Part shown: one piece after another, positions 43,907 to 52,455 of the stretch
Numbering within the stretch: position 1 is the first letter of the stretch
How the letters are laid out: each line of letters begins with the position of its first letter
Assembly (NCBI GenBank): GCA_965222105.1
Contig: CBDCTQ010000027.1
Span: forward strand, 24,751-88,750
Origin: CALGLS01 sp965222105
GTDB lineage: Bacteria; Bacteroidota; Bacteroidia; Chitinophagales; Saprospiraceae
Length of the DNA: 64,000 nucleotides
Reading direction: 5' to 3'
Made by a program: the position numbers and the translations under genes
The notes under the pieces: generated by a model
What the model was told of the DNA's origin: nothing
Seen by the model: the letters and a program-made list of their open reading frames with translations, nothing else
The model's database searches: none

Positions 43907-44450
43907 ACATACGATCTTCGTTGTAAGTATATTGTTAATTCAGGCAGCCAAGACTCAATCAATTGATAACTCTGAGTTGAAGGCATTGTTTTTTGATTTA
44001 CCATTGCACCAGGAATTAGATTCAATAATCAGCAATGCAAAAGAAAAAAAGGAATTAAAATGGGTAGACCGCATAAAGTCAAAATATTTAATTAAGAATG
44101 GGACATCTAAAGTTGACCATCAAAAATTTAAATTCAGCAATTACGAATTAATCGGGGAAAACCAGTTAATAGAAGGATACCTGATAATTGGATTAAACGA
44201 ATACGTGCCGGTACTACTTCAGATGAAAATCAAAACAAATAATATCGATTCGATACATATGGTTAAAAAAGCCATCGCCGACCAAATTTTGACGCTTTGT
44301 TCCTATGTTGAAATAGATGAAGATGAAAAATATCAACGAAGAACATATTGGTTTTACAAATCAAAAAAATCTAAAAAACCTATGATTTCGCTTATAACCA
44401 ATTATAAAAACGAAGGCACTATTGAGTTGGCTTATTTAAGTAATGGGTAG
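43884..44450 (+). CDS. Secreted protein of unknown function
   Basis: A 188-aa AT-rich gene with signal peptide (IFVVSILLIQAAKTQS). The mature part has mixed strands and a Lys-rich C-terminal region (YWFYKSKKSKKPMISL). No family recognised. Its leader and first codons are duplicated in front of the unrelated gene at 47926, suggesting both acquired expression signals from the same mobile or recombining segment. Confidence 0.65.
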   Translation: MSTFTIRIHTIFVVSILLIQAAKTQSIDNSELKALFFDLPLHQELDSIISNAKEKKELKWVDRIKSKYLIKNGTSKVDHQKFKFSNYELIGENQLIEGYLIIGLNEYVPVLLQMKIKTNNIDSIHMVKKAIADQILTLCSYVEIDEDEKYQRRTYWFYKSKKSKKPMISLITNYKNEGTIELAYLSNG

Positions 44451-44530
44451 GGAGGGAAAAGGCTCCGTTCGTCGAAGTTTGCCCGTTGCCGGCCTGCCCC
44501 GTCAATGCTCCGCTGTTTAACTGTTCCTAA

Positions 44531-44797
44531 ATGAGTTTATTCTTGAAACAAACGATATTAATAGTAATGATTCTGACTTTCGGTTGTAGTAAGAAAACAG
44601 CCACTAGAGTTGGTAACACAGATGTTGATGGAAGAGTTGAAACCAATATCGAAGAAAAAGGTGGTAATGACGATGAAGAAATAATAATAGAAGGAACAGT
44701 GATTGCTGCAAACCGGGGATTCTGTGATCGTACTATCCTAAGCTCTTGTCTTGTAGAAGTAAATGCCGTTTATAAGGGAGGCATTGAAAAAAAGTGA
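44531..44797 (+). CDS. Lipoprotein, first part of a frameshifted gene
   Basis: An 88-aa zero-frame product with lipoprotein signal (IVMILTFGCSKK). The following segment EGTVIAANRGFCDRTILSSC then LVEVNAVYKGG is the start of a domain common at the N-terminus of Bacteroidota T9SS-type secreted proteins, which normally continues with a strand like IEV...GGSLGG. That continuation is present in the -1 frame from 44794. The zero frame stops at TGA right after the heptamer A AAA AAG (44788-44794). It may be a broken gene, a sequencing slip in A7, or programmed frameshifting. Confidence 0.6.
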   Translation: MSLFLKQTILIVMILTFGCSKKTATRVGNTDVDGRVETNIEEKGGNDDEEIIIEGTVIAANRGFCDRTILSSCLVEVNAVYKGGIEKK

Positions 44798-45231
44798 TTG
44801 AAGTTTTTGTAATGGGAGGATCGCTGGGCGGAACTAGTAGTATTATTTCACACGGACGAATTGTTTTACCTCCGATGAATACAACTGCGATTTTTAGAAT
44901 TAAAGAATTGAAAGAAGAAGACGAATATAGAAATGAACTATTAAATCTGACTCCATTTAAACTTTATTATGGGGTGTCTGATGTCCAGGTTCTTTTTCCA
45001 GAAAGACCTCACCGACTTCAGGAACACCACATAGAGAAAGAAATTTATCAGCAATTAGAAAAAGAAACCGGAAGAAAAAGAATGGTGATCATGCCACGTT
45101 TGTCATATGATGTAGTTCGACCCTCTAACGAGGGTGGGCCCACCCTGTCCGCCTCCGCCTCCCGCCGAAACGGGAGCAAAAAACCAATATGCATACCAAA
45201 TCCTCCCCGACCTGTGGTTACTCTTTTGTGA
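44794..45231 (+). CDS. Second part of the frameshifted lipoprotein gene
   Basis: Continues the lipoprotein domain in the -1 frame: VIEVFVMGGSLGGTSSIISH, RIVLPPMNTTAIFRIKELK, then a Glu/Lys-rich helix. It could also begin on its own at GTG 44794, four bases before the end of the first part, with AGGGAGG (44775-44781) upstream. The last ~30 residues are encoded by an abrupt GC-rich stretch with palindromes GGGTGGGCCCACCC (45133-45146) and CCCG/CGGG, so the original C-terminus was probably cut off by repeat DNA. Confidence 0.5.
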   Translation: MIEVFVMGGSLGGTSSIISHGRIVLPPMNTTAIFRIKELKEEDEYRNELLNLTPFKLYYGVSDVQVLFPERPHRLQEHHIEKEIYQQLEKETGRKRMVIMPRLSYDVVRPSNEGGPTLSASASRRNGSKKPICIPNPPRPVVTLL

Positions 45232-46017
45232 AAGGTCAGGAAAAACAGGTGAAGAATTCTCAATCTGATAGGCCAAATTCATTCACGAAGCAAATATAAA
45301 TGTTTTTGTTTAAAAAACAAAAATTTTTAAAAAAATTAAAAAATGAAATTTCACATAATATCTATATTACTGCTATCAATTTCTTGTATATCCTTTTCAC
45401 AAACTCCAAGAGGGATTGACCAAATCAAATCTCCTCCTATCTTAAACAGCTTAGATGACAGGGATGATGTTTTTATTGACGTAGCATTTGACTCATTGAA
45501 CAACCTGGAAATTTATTTCGTAAACAAGTCTTCTGAATCTGTAACTTATTCATCAAGGTCACTCGGTGGAAATTTTTATATAGAATGGAAAAACATAGAT
45601 AATTATTGGTATATTTATCCAACAACGCCACTGAGAAGCTGTGTCATAGACTATTATGACATTACAGTGCCTCAAGATCATTTTGTAAGAAGAACATTTC
45701 ATTTAGGAGGAATAGAAGGAGATTTTTCAACTCAGATGAGGGTCGTGATTGTGACGGATCATGGCACTATAAAATCAAAAATTTATGCTGTAAATATCGA
45801 TCTGGAGGCTGTTGATAATTATCAAAAAGAAAAATTAAAATCAGAAATAGCTATCGTGGATAAAGGGTATGCTGCAATGAAAGAAGATTTGGAGGATGGG
45901 CCAAGGTATTTGATTAAGAAATCGAGGGTTTACGCTTATTACAATAGGTTTGCAGAATCTATTCAATTGATTGATAGTATCGCAACTCATTTTCCGCACA
46001 TGGTTGAAATCAATTTT

Positions 46018-47321
46018 AACACTACTAACCACTTAAATTTTTAATATATAATTGATTAAGCATTTGCCAGTTTTGTATAGTTTTTCTAAAAATGCGTTCC
46101 AAATGCTCCAAAAACTGGTCGAAAGTGGCGATACCTGTTAATTCCCTTAAGCCTTGTCTAAACACAGATATTCTTGGATATGTAGTTCCATTGTTATACT
46201 CGATTTGTTTTGGAGGATCTTCTTTTTGACTCTCTTGCCCCTGAAAAACAATTAATCCATAAACTAGAGATAATATTGCAAATAGAATATCCGTTTTGTG
46301 TGTTCCCTCAAGATTTAATTGTTCTAAATTCAATCCTTTTGATTTCAAATACGAAAAACAAGTTTCTATTTTCCATCTCTGCTTATATATTGTTCCCGAC
46401 AAATCAATATCCTCTTGGTTCGTAATTAAATATAAATAAGGCTCTTTCTTAGCTAGCTTTCCTTCATTTTTTACTATATATAATTGGGCAATCGCTTCTC
46501 CACTTAACACTAATTCTACATCTTCGTTAGTGCTCTCCATATATCGATGTAATACTTTAACCCCAAACTTTTTTCCGATTTTATACCTTCCCTTTAGCCA
46601 GGTCTCGAATTTTAAATTTCCTTTTAAACGAATAACATATTCAATCTCCCTTTTTGCTAAAGCTGTTAACCATTCCTCCCCTATAAATTCTCGATCCCCT
46701 ACTATAACAAATTGAGGAACAGGTATTTGCATTGACTTCCACCATTCTAACAATTTATCTACTAAATTTATTCGCGTTTCGCTGTCGCTGTTTCCTTTAT
46801 AACCTAAATCCTCTCCTAACAATGGTATGTAAATCTTTTCATCATAAAGTAATCCTATCGATAAGATATTCACTTTTCTGTCTCCTATTTCCCAATTCGT
46901 CCTATCAATCAATAGCTTCACTTTTGCCTCCCCTTTATAGAATAGTACTACCAATATGTTAAACACTTGCCGAATCGTCTTTTCAACATTTCCAGTTTGA
47001 AATGTCTTTAACAAGTAATTGTATTGACTAGCTCTGCTTAATCGACCACTCTCCTCTAATGGGATTTGGTCATTTACTAGACTGATATTTACCGTTTGTG
47101 CTCGTAAAATCCCAAAACTCAATACTAAAAGGCGCTTTAATTCGCTTTCTTTTAAAAAATATAGATACTTCCCAAATACTATAACTTCTATTATCTTTGC
47201 CATGGCGAAACTATTTTGTTTAAGTAATATTTTGTCCAATTATTATTAAACAAATGTTTCGCCATCTTTTATCGCCTAGATTTTTTTCTTCATATTACGA
47301 TTTTTATTGGTTAGTAGTGTT
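46018..47321 (-). mobile_element. IS4-family insertion sequence, complete
   Basis: 1,304 bp, bounded by 14-bp perfect inverted repeats AACACTACTAACCA (46018-46031) and TGGTTAGTAGTGTT (47308-47321). It is flanked by the 9-bp target duplication ATCAATTTT (46009-46017 and 47322-47330). One transposase gene fills it. Structurally complete and likely still mobile. Confidence 0.92.
46025..47239 (-). CDS. IS4-family transposase
   Basis: A 404-aa DDE transposase. First Asp in KLLIDRTNWEIG, second Asp in FVIVGDREFIGEEW, and the IS4 signature Y-(2)-R-(3)-E-(6)-K in YKQRWKIETCFSYLKSKG, which holds the catalytic Glu. The start at 47239 has an alternative ATG at 47203. The 3' end overlaps the left inverted repeat. 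Confidence 0.93.
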   Translation of the reverse strand: MDKILLKQNSFAMAKIIEVIVFGKYLYFLKESELKRLLVLSFGILRAQTVNISLVNDQIPLEESGRLSRASQYNYLLKTFQTGNVEKTIRQVFNILVVLFYKGEAKVKLLIDRTNWEIGDRKVNILSIGLLYDEKIYIPLLGEDLGYKGNSDSETRINLVDKLLEWWKSMQIPVPQFVIVGDREFIGEEWLTALAKREIEYVIRLKGNLKFETWLKGRYKIGKKFGVKVLHRYMESTNEDVELVLSGEAIAQLYIVKNEGKLAKKEPYLYLITNQEDIDLSGTIYKQRWKIETCFSYLKSKGLNLEQLNLEGTHKTDILFAILSLVYGLIVFQGQESQKEDPPKQIEYNNGTTYPRISVFRQGLRELTGIATFDQFLEHLERIFRKTIQNWQMLNQLYIKNLSG

Positions 47322-47606
47322 ATCAATTTTTACTACGGACAGAATTTATTAATGTATGCATTGAGAACTTCTAACATTACAAATACAAAAAGGGTTGGCG
47401 TATTGAGTAAAGCAATTTCGGAATTAGAAAAGGTGCCGGTAAATCACCCAAAATATTCGATTGCTAAGAAATATATAAACGTATGTTCTAAATACTTACT
47501 TTCTAAAGATGATTGGGAAAAAACGAATAACTTAGATTGCGATTCTGATTATGAGTGTTATATCGATAACCCATTGAATAAAAGGGTGAGGATTAAATTT
47601 AAATAG

Positions 47607-47925
47607 AGTTCGTGACATACCTGCCTGCCGGCAGGCGGGTTAGCGGAGCATCGCGGTTGCAAACCGCGACGAACGGCGGGTGATTTAGTTTAGTAGATCA
47701 AAAATCTAACTCTGATGTACTTCAAAAGTCGAATAAAAGAACCGGTAGGAATAATAAAAATAGCAGTTTTGGTTTTGGATTTAATATAGAGGGGTTAAGT
47801 TTGTCGACATGATGCCATTGCTTCACTTTGCTCGTCGAGGCCCGGCGTCAGGTCAGCCGCTGCGAGATATATTGTTAGATGTTAGGGGGTCATTTCCAAA
47901 TGCCCCCAAACTTAAAGTCAAAACT
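47607..47925. other. Intergenic region with repeats
   Basis: Contains CTGCCTGCCGGCAGGCGGG (palindromic, near 47622-47640), the CGCGGTTGCAAACCGCG repeat at 47642-47678, an AT-rich stretch and the second copy of the duplicated leader (from 47832). No gene seen. Confidence 0.6.
47642..47678 (+). repeat. REP-like repeat with TCGCGGTTTGCAAACCGCGA-type stem, copy
   Basis: AGCGGAGCATCGCGG, TTGCAAACCGCG, ACGAACGGCG. Identical over its length to 59457-59493, and related in reverse to 29749-29784. Confidence 0.8.
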
Positions 47926-47948
47926 ATGTTAACTTCTATCATGGAGTA
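47832..47948 (+). repeat. Duplicated leader, copy 2
   Basis: Matches 43789-43906 from TCGTCGAGGCCCGGCGTCAG to the first codons (ATGTTAACTTCTATCAT versus ATGTCAACTTTTACCAT). The genes behind the two copies are otherwise unrelated. Confidence 0.75.
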
Positions 47949-48510
47949 CTATAAAAAGATATTTATCATTGCTTTAATGGTTGTTTTTTATTCATCTTGC
48001 AATAGTCGAATTGGATTGGGAATTTCTGGAAATAAGGGAGACTTGTTATTGAGCTCAGAAGATGTAGAGGAGAAACAAGGGATTGGTTTTTTTGCTGAAT
48101 ATAAGTGGCAACAGATGATAAATCGTAACGGTATTGGTGTTGATTATACTTTTAATTACAGAGGATATGTTTCAGGTTACAAAGAAGGAGGAGATGCTTT
48201 TATACAGAGTTTACAATTCAAATATTATTACACACTTCTTCGTCCAGGATATAATCCTGTAAGGCTAGATTTTTCTGCGGGACTAGGATTGGGTCATTTT
48301 ATTTTTCTTTCAAATACAAAAGCAACTCCATTCATAGCTAATGTTGGAGTTGACATTTATTTTTTAAAAAGTCAATTCATCTTTATCACTCCGAAATTTG
48401 GTTATATTAAAAACTTACAAGACCCAACGCTTAATTTATCTCTTGAACTGAGTGCTGGAGTTTATTTTGGAGGAAATATTGCCAGATCACCCCAACATAG
48501 AATACATTAA
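47926..48510 (+). CDS. Lipoprotein with beta-barrel-like mature part
   Basis: A 194-aa product from ATG 47926 (or 47941). The signal IIALMVVFYSSCNS ends in a lipobox-like SSC. The mature part has many aromatic, alternating strands (FAEYKWQQMINRNGIGVDYTF, LDFSAGLGLGHFIFL, LSLELSAGVYFGG) like small outer-membrane barrel proteins. Shares its leader with the gene at 43884. Function unknown. Confidence 0.65.
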   Translation: MLTSIMEYYKKIFIIALMVVFYSSCNSRIGLGISGNKGDLLLSSEDVEEKQGIGFFAEYKWQQMINRNGIGVDYTFNYRGYVSGYKEGGDAFIQSLQFKYYYTLLRPGYNPVRLDFSAGLGLGHFIFLSNTKATPFIANVGVDIYFLKSQFIFITPKFGYIKNLQDPTLNLSLELSAGVYFGGNIARSPQHRIH

Positions 48511-48699
48511 AGATATAACATTCAAATTGAGAGAAAAATTTTATGGAAAGTAAACTCCCCCTGTCGACCTGGAGGTCTGCGACTTTGATGCAAAAAAATC
48601 AATAGAATCAAGTGGCAATAAGACAAAAAACATATAATCAAGCCAGTTCATTTTTAAAAGCGATTGAAATTAGTGAAAAAATAATTGCTAATTCAAGTA
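48511..48699. other. Spacer with degraded repeat
   Basis: Holds a diverged relative of the GTCGAAGTCTGCGACTTCGATGC palindrome class near 48555-48590 and otherwise AT-rich DNA with no gene seen. Confidence 0.5.
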
Positions 48700-48822
48700 A
48701 GGCTCGCTCGAAAAATAACTTGTCGTTGTCTTTGACAAAAATTACAAATAAGCGATTGATAATGAGCGATTTGTGATTTTTTCAAAGACACCAAAAAGAC
48801 AATTTATTTTTTGAGCTTTACT
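48700..48822 (+). repeat. 123-bp hairpin element (MITE-like), copy B
   Basis: Differs from copy A (1708-1830) at two positions only. Here it ends three bases before the ATG of the gene at 48826, so it must carry or replace that gene's leader. Its left end AGTAAGGCTC (48696-48705) nearly mirrors the right end GAGCTTTACT. Confidence 0.8.
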
Positions 48823-48825
48823 AAA

Positions 48826-49538
48826 ATGGACGATCAAATAAAGGCTGCTTTTCAAGGACTAAATACCTATGCAATAAAACAGATCCAAGATGGATTTAAT
48901 AAAGAAAAGTTAACAGCATACGAAGTGAAATCCTTAGAAAACGAATTTTTCATTTACTGGAATGAAGCTGTTAATCAGGATGTAGAAATTTTTTGGCAGG
49001 CAATAGATAAGAACAAACTACCATACAAACGAAAATCACCAATAAAAGAACTGCTGAAAAAAACTAGGTTTAGACGAGTTGAACAATGGATCGATTTATT
49101 AGACCTTATGAACAAAAATTTTGTATGCAGCCTGAATGCCCTTTTTTGCCTACCCTGCGTCACATCCTCGCCTTCGTAGCTAAGGCTACGAGGCTCCGGG
49201 TGTTCCTTGGTTAGACAAAAAATTCCTATTCAGTTGCTATACAAAAAATCCATTCATAATGTCTATTCAATAACTTTGATGAACTTAAACAAAATGGATT
49301 TTTAAACGAACAGTTCACAAAACAGGAATTTACCCGGATCAAGAACCTGCTTGATGATGAGGAAAAGAAACGATTTCAACTAGTAAAAAAGTGTTTCACA
49401 AAAAAGAATATACCATTTACTCAATATTTAAATTTCGGGGAATCATTGGCATTTTTAGAAAATTGTGATTTAATGACAAAGTATTTCAGCGAAAAAGAAA
49501 GAGAGGAAATATATGAATTGTGGAGATCGGTTGAATAG
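48826..49538 (+). pseudogene. Unknown gene broken by a palindromic insertion
   Basis: The first part (48826-49118) encodes an acidic/basic helical protein (MDDQIKAAFQGLNTYAIKQI ... WIDLLDLMNKN). A 128-bp palindromic element follows and leads to a stop at 49177-49179. The remainder (49260-49538) codes FDELKQNGFLNEQFTKQEF to YELWRSVE and stop, with the same style and codon use, but an in-frame TAA at 49257-49259 shows extra damage. The intact gene would have coded about 185 residues. Function unknown. Confidence 0.7.
49119..49246 (+). mobile_element. 128-bp palindromic element
   Basis: Left end TTTTGTATGCAGCCTGAAT and right end ATTCAGTTGCTATACAAAA are inverted copies; the similarity continues inward for about 37 bp (TTTTTTGCCTACC versus GGTTAGACAAAAAA). 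At the centre CGTAGC and GCTACG form a short stem. It contains no gene. It looks like a second, different MITE or hairpin element inserted in a coding sequence. Confidence 0.7.
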
Positions 49539-49580
49539 TGCTTCGACGCACCAGTAAAACCATTGTTATAAAAAAAACCA

Positions 49581-50000
49581 ATGCTAAAATTAAAATTCAT
49601 AATTTTATCTTTGATAATATTCAGCTTCAGCAAAAATTCTGTAAAGAACTTAAGTATAACGATTTCTTTGGACAAAGATCATTATTCAGAATTGGAAAAT
49701 ATTTTGTTTTCCCTCGACATACAAGATAAAACCGACGGCGGCCGAATAAAACTACACAAGCTCAATCACTATCAATTCCAGGTGGAGCTTCATGACCAAA
49801 AATCAAAATCGATCCATAAATTTGAAGTACACGACCTTTACTTCTCGAATGAATCTAATTATACTTACAGTTTGGATTCCATAAATATGGAAAAGCTGAT
49901 TGGAACCCTGGAAGAAGGAGAGTATGAATGTCGGATAAACCTAAGAAGAAAGTCGGATTCAAAGCGTATATTTAGTATCTGGCCGGAATCTCGCAACTAA
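49581..50000 (+). CDS. Small secreted protein, unknown
   Basis: A 139-aa AT-rich gene with signal peptide (KLKFIILSLIIFSFSKN). The rest reads as a single beta-sandwich-like domain (ITISLDKDHYSELENILFSL, FEVHDLYFSNESNYTY, LEEGEYECRINLRR). Similar in style to the product at 51864, though not clearly homologous. May be one of several exported small proteins kept in this accessory region. Confidence 0.6.
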   Translation: MLKLKFIILSLIIFSFSKNSVKNLSITISLDKDHYSELENILFSLDIQDKTDGGRIKLHKLNHYQFQVELHDQKSKSIHKFEVHDLYFSNESNYTYSLDSINMEKLIGTLEEGEYECRINLRRKSDSKRIFSIWPESRN

Positions 50001-50138
50001 TTGATAGTCAGTCAAATAAAGTGCTAAAAATGCTATGAAAATTGAATTATATTTTCTAAATTTATGCGTAATAATTTGGCAGTCAGATACATATGAATTT
50101 TAGTAAATTATTTTTTCGAGAGATTTCAACTAATAAAG

Positions 50139-51641
50139 ATGAGAAAACGATTTGAACAGCAATTAGAAGTGAATTCACTGAGCATAGCAGATGTGGTGCT
50201 CAATTCCAGGAGCCGACATGAACTTCCTCAGTTGTTGGCCGGGTTGCAGTACATATTCGTAACACCGGAATTGAATGAAGGTGTATTTAAAGTGTTAGAA
50301 GATGAGATATTAAAAGGCAAAAAAGCGACGGGCCGGGAAGGAATGCCGCTGTGGGAGATATTAGTGTTAGGAAGCGTGCGTCACACGTTGAATTGTGATT
50401 ACGATGAACTATTGGATTTGGCGAATCATCATCAGGCGGTTCGTGGCATAATGGGCGTACACAAGGAAACATCCGATTGGTTAGAAAAAAAAGTATTCGC
50501 ACTTCAAACGGTTAAAGACAATGTTAGGTTATTGAATGAAGAAGCGTTGAAAAAGATTAATGAGCTGGTAGTAAAACATGGACATAAGTTGTTAAAAAAA
50601 AGCGAAGAAGAAGGCGACCAGGGAGAGGAAATATCTTTGGAATTGAAGACGGATAGTTATGTTGTAGAGACAACGATTCATTTTCCGACAGATTTAAGAC
50701 TGTTGTGGGATAGTCTTTATAAATGCCTGGATGTAATATTATTGTTGAGTAAGTTGGTTCCATTGATGGGTTGGGGAAAAATAAAGGTGTGGCATAAAAA
50801 AGCTAAGAAGTCGTATAGAAAGGCCTCGATCATACACCAAAAAAAGGGTCGTGACTATAAAGTACGATTGTCAGATTCGACCCGAGCGTATTTGCGGATA
50901 GCAAGAGAGATAAGTGTGCGCATTGTTAGGACGCTTGGTGACTTAGAAGAGCATGGAGGTGGAATAAAGGTGGAATTGTTGAAAATGAGCTTAAAAATGT
51001 ACCATGACTACTTGTTGAAGTTTATAGATCAGGTAGAGCGCCGAATACTGAAGGGTGAGCAAATTCCTCATTCGGAGAAAATATTTTCGATATTCGAGCC
51101 ACATACAGAGTGGATAAGCAAGGGCAAGGCGGGACGCCCTGTAGAGTTGGGACATCGAGTGTTACTGACAACGGATCAATATGGTTTTGCGGCAGATCAT
51201 GAGGTGATGGTAAACAAAACGGATAAAGAGGTTCCCATAGAATTGGGTGAGAGGTTGGCAAAGCGATATGCGAAAGGATACAAGCTGTCAAGTATAAGTT
51301 TTGATCGCGGATTTTTTTCCGGGCCAGCGAAGAAGGCCTTGTCAAAAATATTTGATCAAGTGATAATGCCAAAGGCAGGGAAAAAATCAGCACTAGAACA
51401 GAAGGAGGAAACACAACCCGAATTTCAGTATAAAAAAAGAAAACACAGTACCATAGAGGCGAACATAAATGAATTGGAACATTGTGGAGCAGACAGGGTA
51501 CCTGATAAGGGCCTTAAAGGTTTCAAACGATATATGGCCATGAGCGTGTTGGGCTACAACATAAAGAGGCTGGGCAAAGTAGTGAAGTCGGAGAACTTGC
51601 TACCCACCATTGTGCCGTTGAACGGCAAGGCAGCAGCCTGA
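50139..51641 (+). CDS. ISNCY-type DDE transposase
   Basis: A 500-aa transposase, apparently intact. An N-terminal helix-turn-helix-like part (LPLWEILVLGSVRHTLNCDYDELLDLANHH) precedes the DDE domain: first Asp in LKTDSYVVETTIHFPTD, second in SSISFDRGFFSGPAKKAL, Glu in STIEANINELEHCGADRVPD. This arrangement fits the ISNCY group (IS1202-like); family placement is from pattern memory. Ends of the element could not be located with confidence: no convincing inverted repeats were found within ~150 bp on either side. Confidence 0.85.
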   Translation: MRKRFEQQLEVNSLSIADVVLNSRSRHELPQLLAGLQYIFVTPELNEGVFKVLEDEILKGKKATGREGMPLWEILVLGSVRHTLNCDYDELLDLANHHQAVRGIMGVHKETSDWLEKKVFALQTVKDNVRLLNEEALKKINELVVKHGHKLLKKSEEEGDQGEEISLELKTDSYVVETTIHFPTDLRLLWDSLYKCLDVILLLSKLVPLMGWGKIKVWHKKAKKSYRKASIIHQKKGRDYKVRLSDSTRAYLRIAREISVRIVRTLGDLEEHGGGIKVELLKMSLKMYHDYLLKFIDQVERRILKGEQIPHSEKIFSIFEPHTEWISKGKAGRPVELGHRVLLTTDQYGFAADHEVMVNKTDKEVPIELGERLAKRYAKGYKLSSISFDRGFFSGPAKKALSKIFDQVIMPKAGKKSALEQKEETQPEFQYKKRKHSTIEANINELEHCGADRVPDKGLKGFKRYMAMSVLGYNIKRLGKVVKSENLLPTIVPLNGKAAA

Positions 51642-51863
51642 TATGGGTTAATATTGTGACAAAGCAGTGGAGTGGTCTGCCCTGTAGTCCCGTAAATGTG
51701 TTGTTATGGGCTTAATCAGCCCCTATTTCCATCAAAGAACAAATTTGGACGTATAATTTTCGGAATCGTCCGGCTGAGTGCAGAGCGGATATTGGCAAAA
51801 AGTGAAAAATGGGGCGTTTTCGGTCAGATACTATTTAATCCAAGGAAGACCTGCTCCAATAAG

Positions 51864-52355
51864 ATGCGATTTTCTGTAAAAGACAATGATCCCTGCAAAA
51901 AAGAAATAATCCAACTTAGAAACCGGGAGCATGTTTATGATGATAAATTGCTGGTGGTATCTAAAACGAAGCAAAATTTTGAAATAGCAAATTCAGGAAC
52001 AACCGTGCAATTTGAAGTTAAAAATATCTCCCAGGATACTTTTGTATTAAGAGAATCAAGTATTAACTATTTTCAGAAATACTTTAAATTGAATAGTAGT
52101 TGTGAATGGGAAGAAAAAATACTCCGGCAATATGCAGGTTGTGTCATGGGTGCGTATCAAAAGGAAACGATGATGTTGCCAGGAACAACCACGGTTGTAA
52201 AAAGGAAAATTTATCCTAAACAAGGCGTTTACATACTGAAAAATACGGTAAGCAATATCTCGCTGGAGAATGAAATGGAGATAGCTTCTCCGCCATTAAT
52301 TGTCAATGGTTATGAAAATGAAGAGGGATTAATAAGAAGTATACATGATTTTTGA
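51864..52355 (+). CDS. Unknown protein next to the transposase, possibly truncated
   Basis: From ATG 51864 it codes 163 residues (MRFSVKDNDPCKKEIIQL ... EGLIRSIHDF). The frame stays open back to 51696, but that part (RLSAERILAKSEKWG) looks like element-flanking DNA. The product has a beta-rich domain with VQFEVKNISQDTFVLRESS and a PGTTTVVKR strand, like intracellular-protease-inhibitor or Ig-type folds. No signal peptide is present, suggesting that an original secreted N-terminus may have been lost to the transposon insertion. Confidence 0.5.
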   Translation: MRFSVKDNDPCKKEIIQLRNREHVYDDKLLVVSKTKQNFEIANSGTTVQFEVKNISQDTFVLRESSINYFQKYFKLNSSCEWEEKILRQYAGCVMGAYQKETMMLPGTTTVVKRKIYPKQGVYILKNTVSNISLENEMEIASPPLIVNGYENEEGLIRSIHDF

Positions 52356-52372
52356 ATTAAAAAAAAGAGTGC

Positions 52373-52431
52373 TTGACAAAATCTACCTGGCGATAGACAG
52401 GCCGGTCCCGCCGAAGGGCGGGAATCGCTGC
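52373..52431 (+). repeat. Dispersed intergenic repeat fragment
   Basis: TTGACAAAATCTACCTGGCG, ATAGACAGGCCGG, then TCCCGCCGAAGGGCGGGAAT (a hairpin) and CGCTGC. Member of the family best seen at 33092-33290. Confidence 0.7.
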
Positions 52432-52455
52432 AACAATAACCAACGTACCACCAAC

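Larger units (their letters stand above)
45343..47606 (+). pseudogene. Secreted-protein gene interrupted by an IS4-family element
   Basis: The 5' part (45343-46017) codes a signal peptide (ISILLLSISCISFSQ) and 225 residues up to VEINF; the 3' part (47331-47606) continues in the same frame with YYGQNLLMYALRTSN to a normal stop. Removing 46018-47330 (the element plus one ATCAATTTT copy) restores an uninterrupted 316-aa protein. The N-terminal half has a beta-rich domain and the C-terminal half is helical, TPR-like. Function unknown. The insertion must be recent because no other damage is seen. Confidence 0.85.

Noticed and set aside
50060..51850. GTCAGATAC near 50082 and 51824 as possible ends of the ISNCY element
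   Set aside because: The match is direct, not inverted, only nine bases long and offers no consistent boundary with a target duplication.
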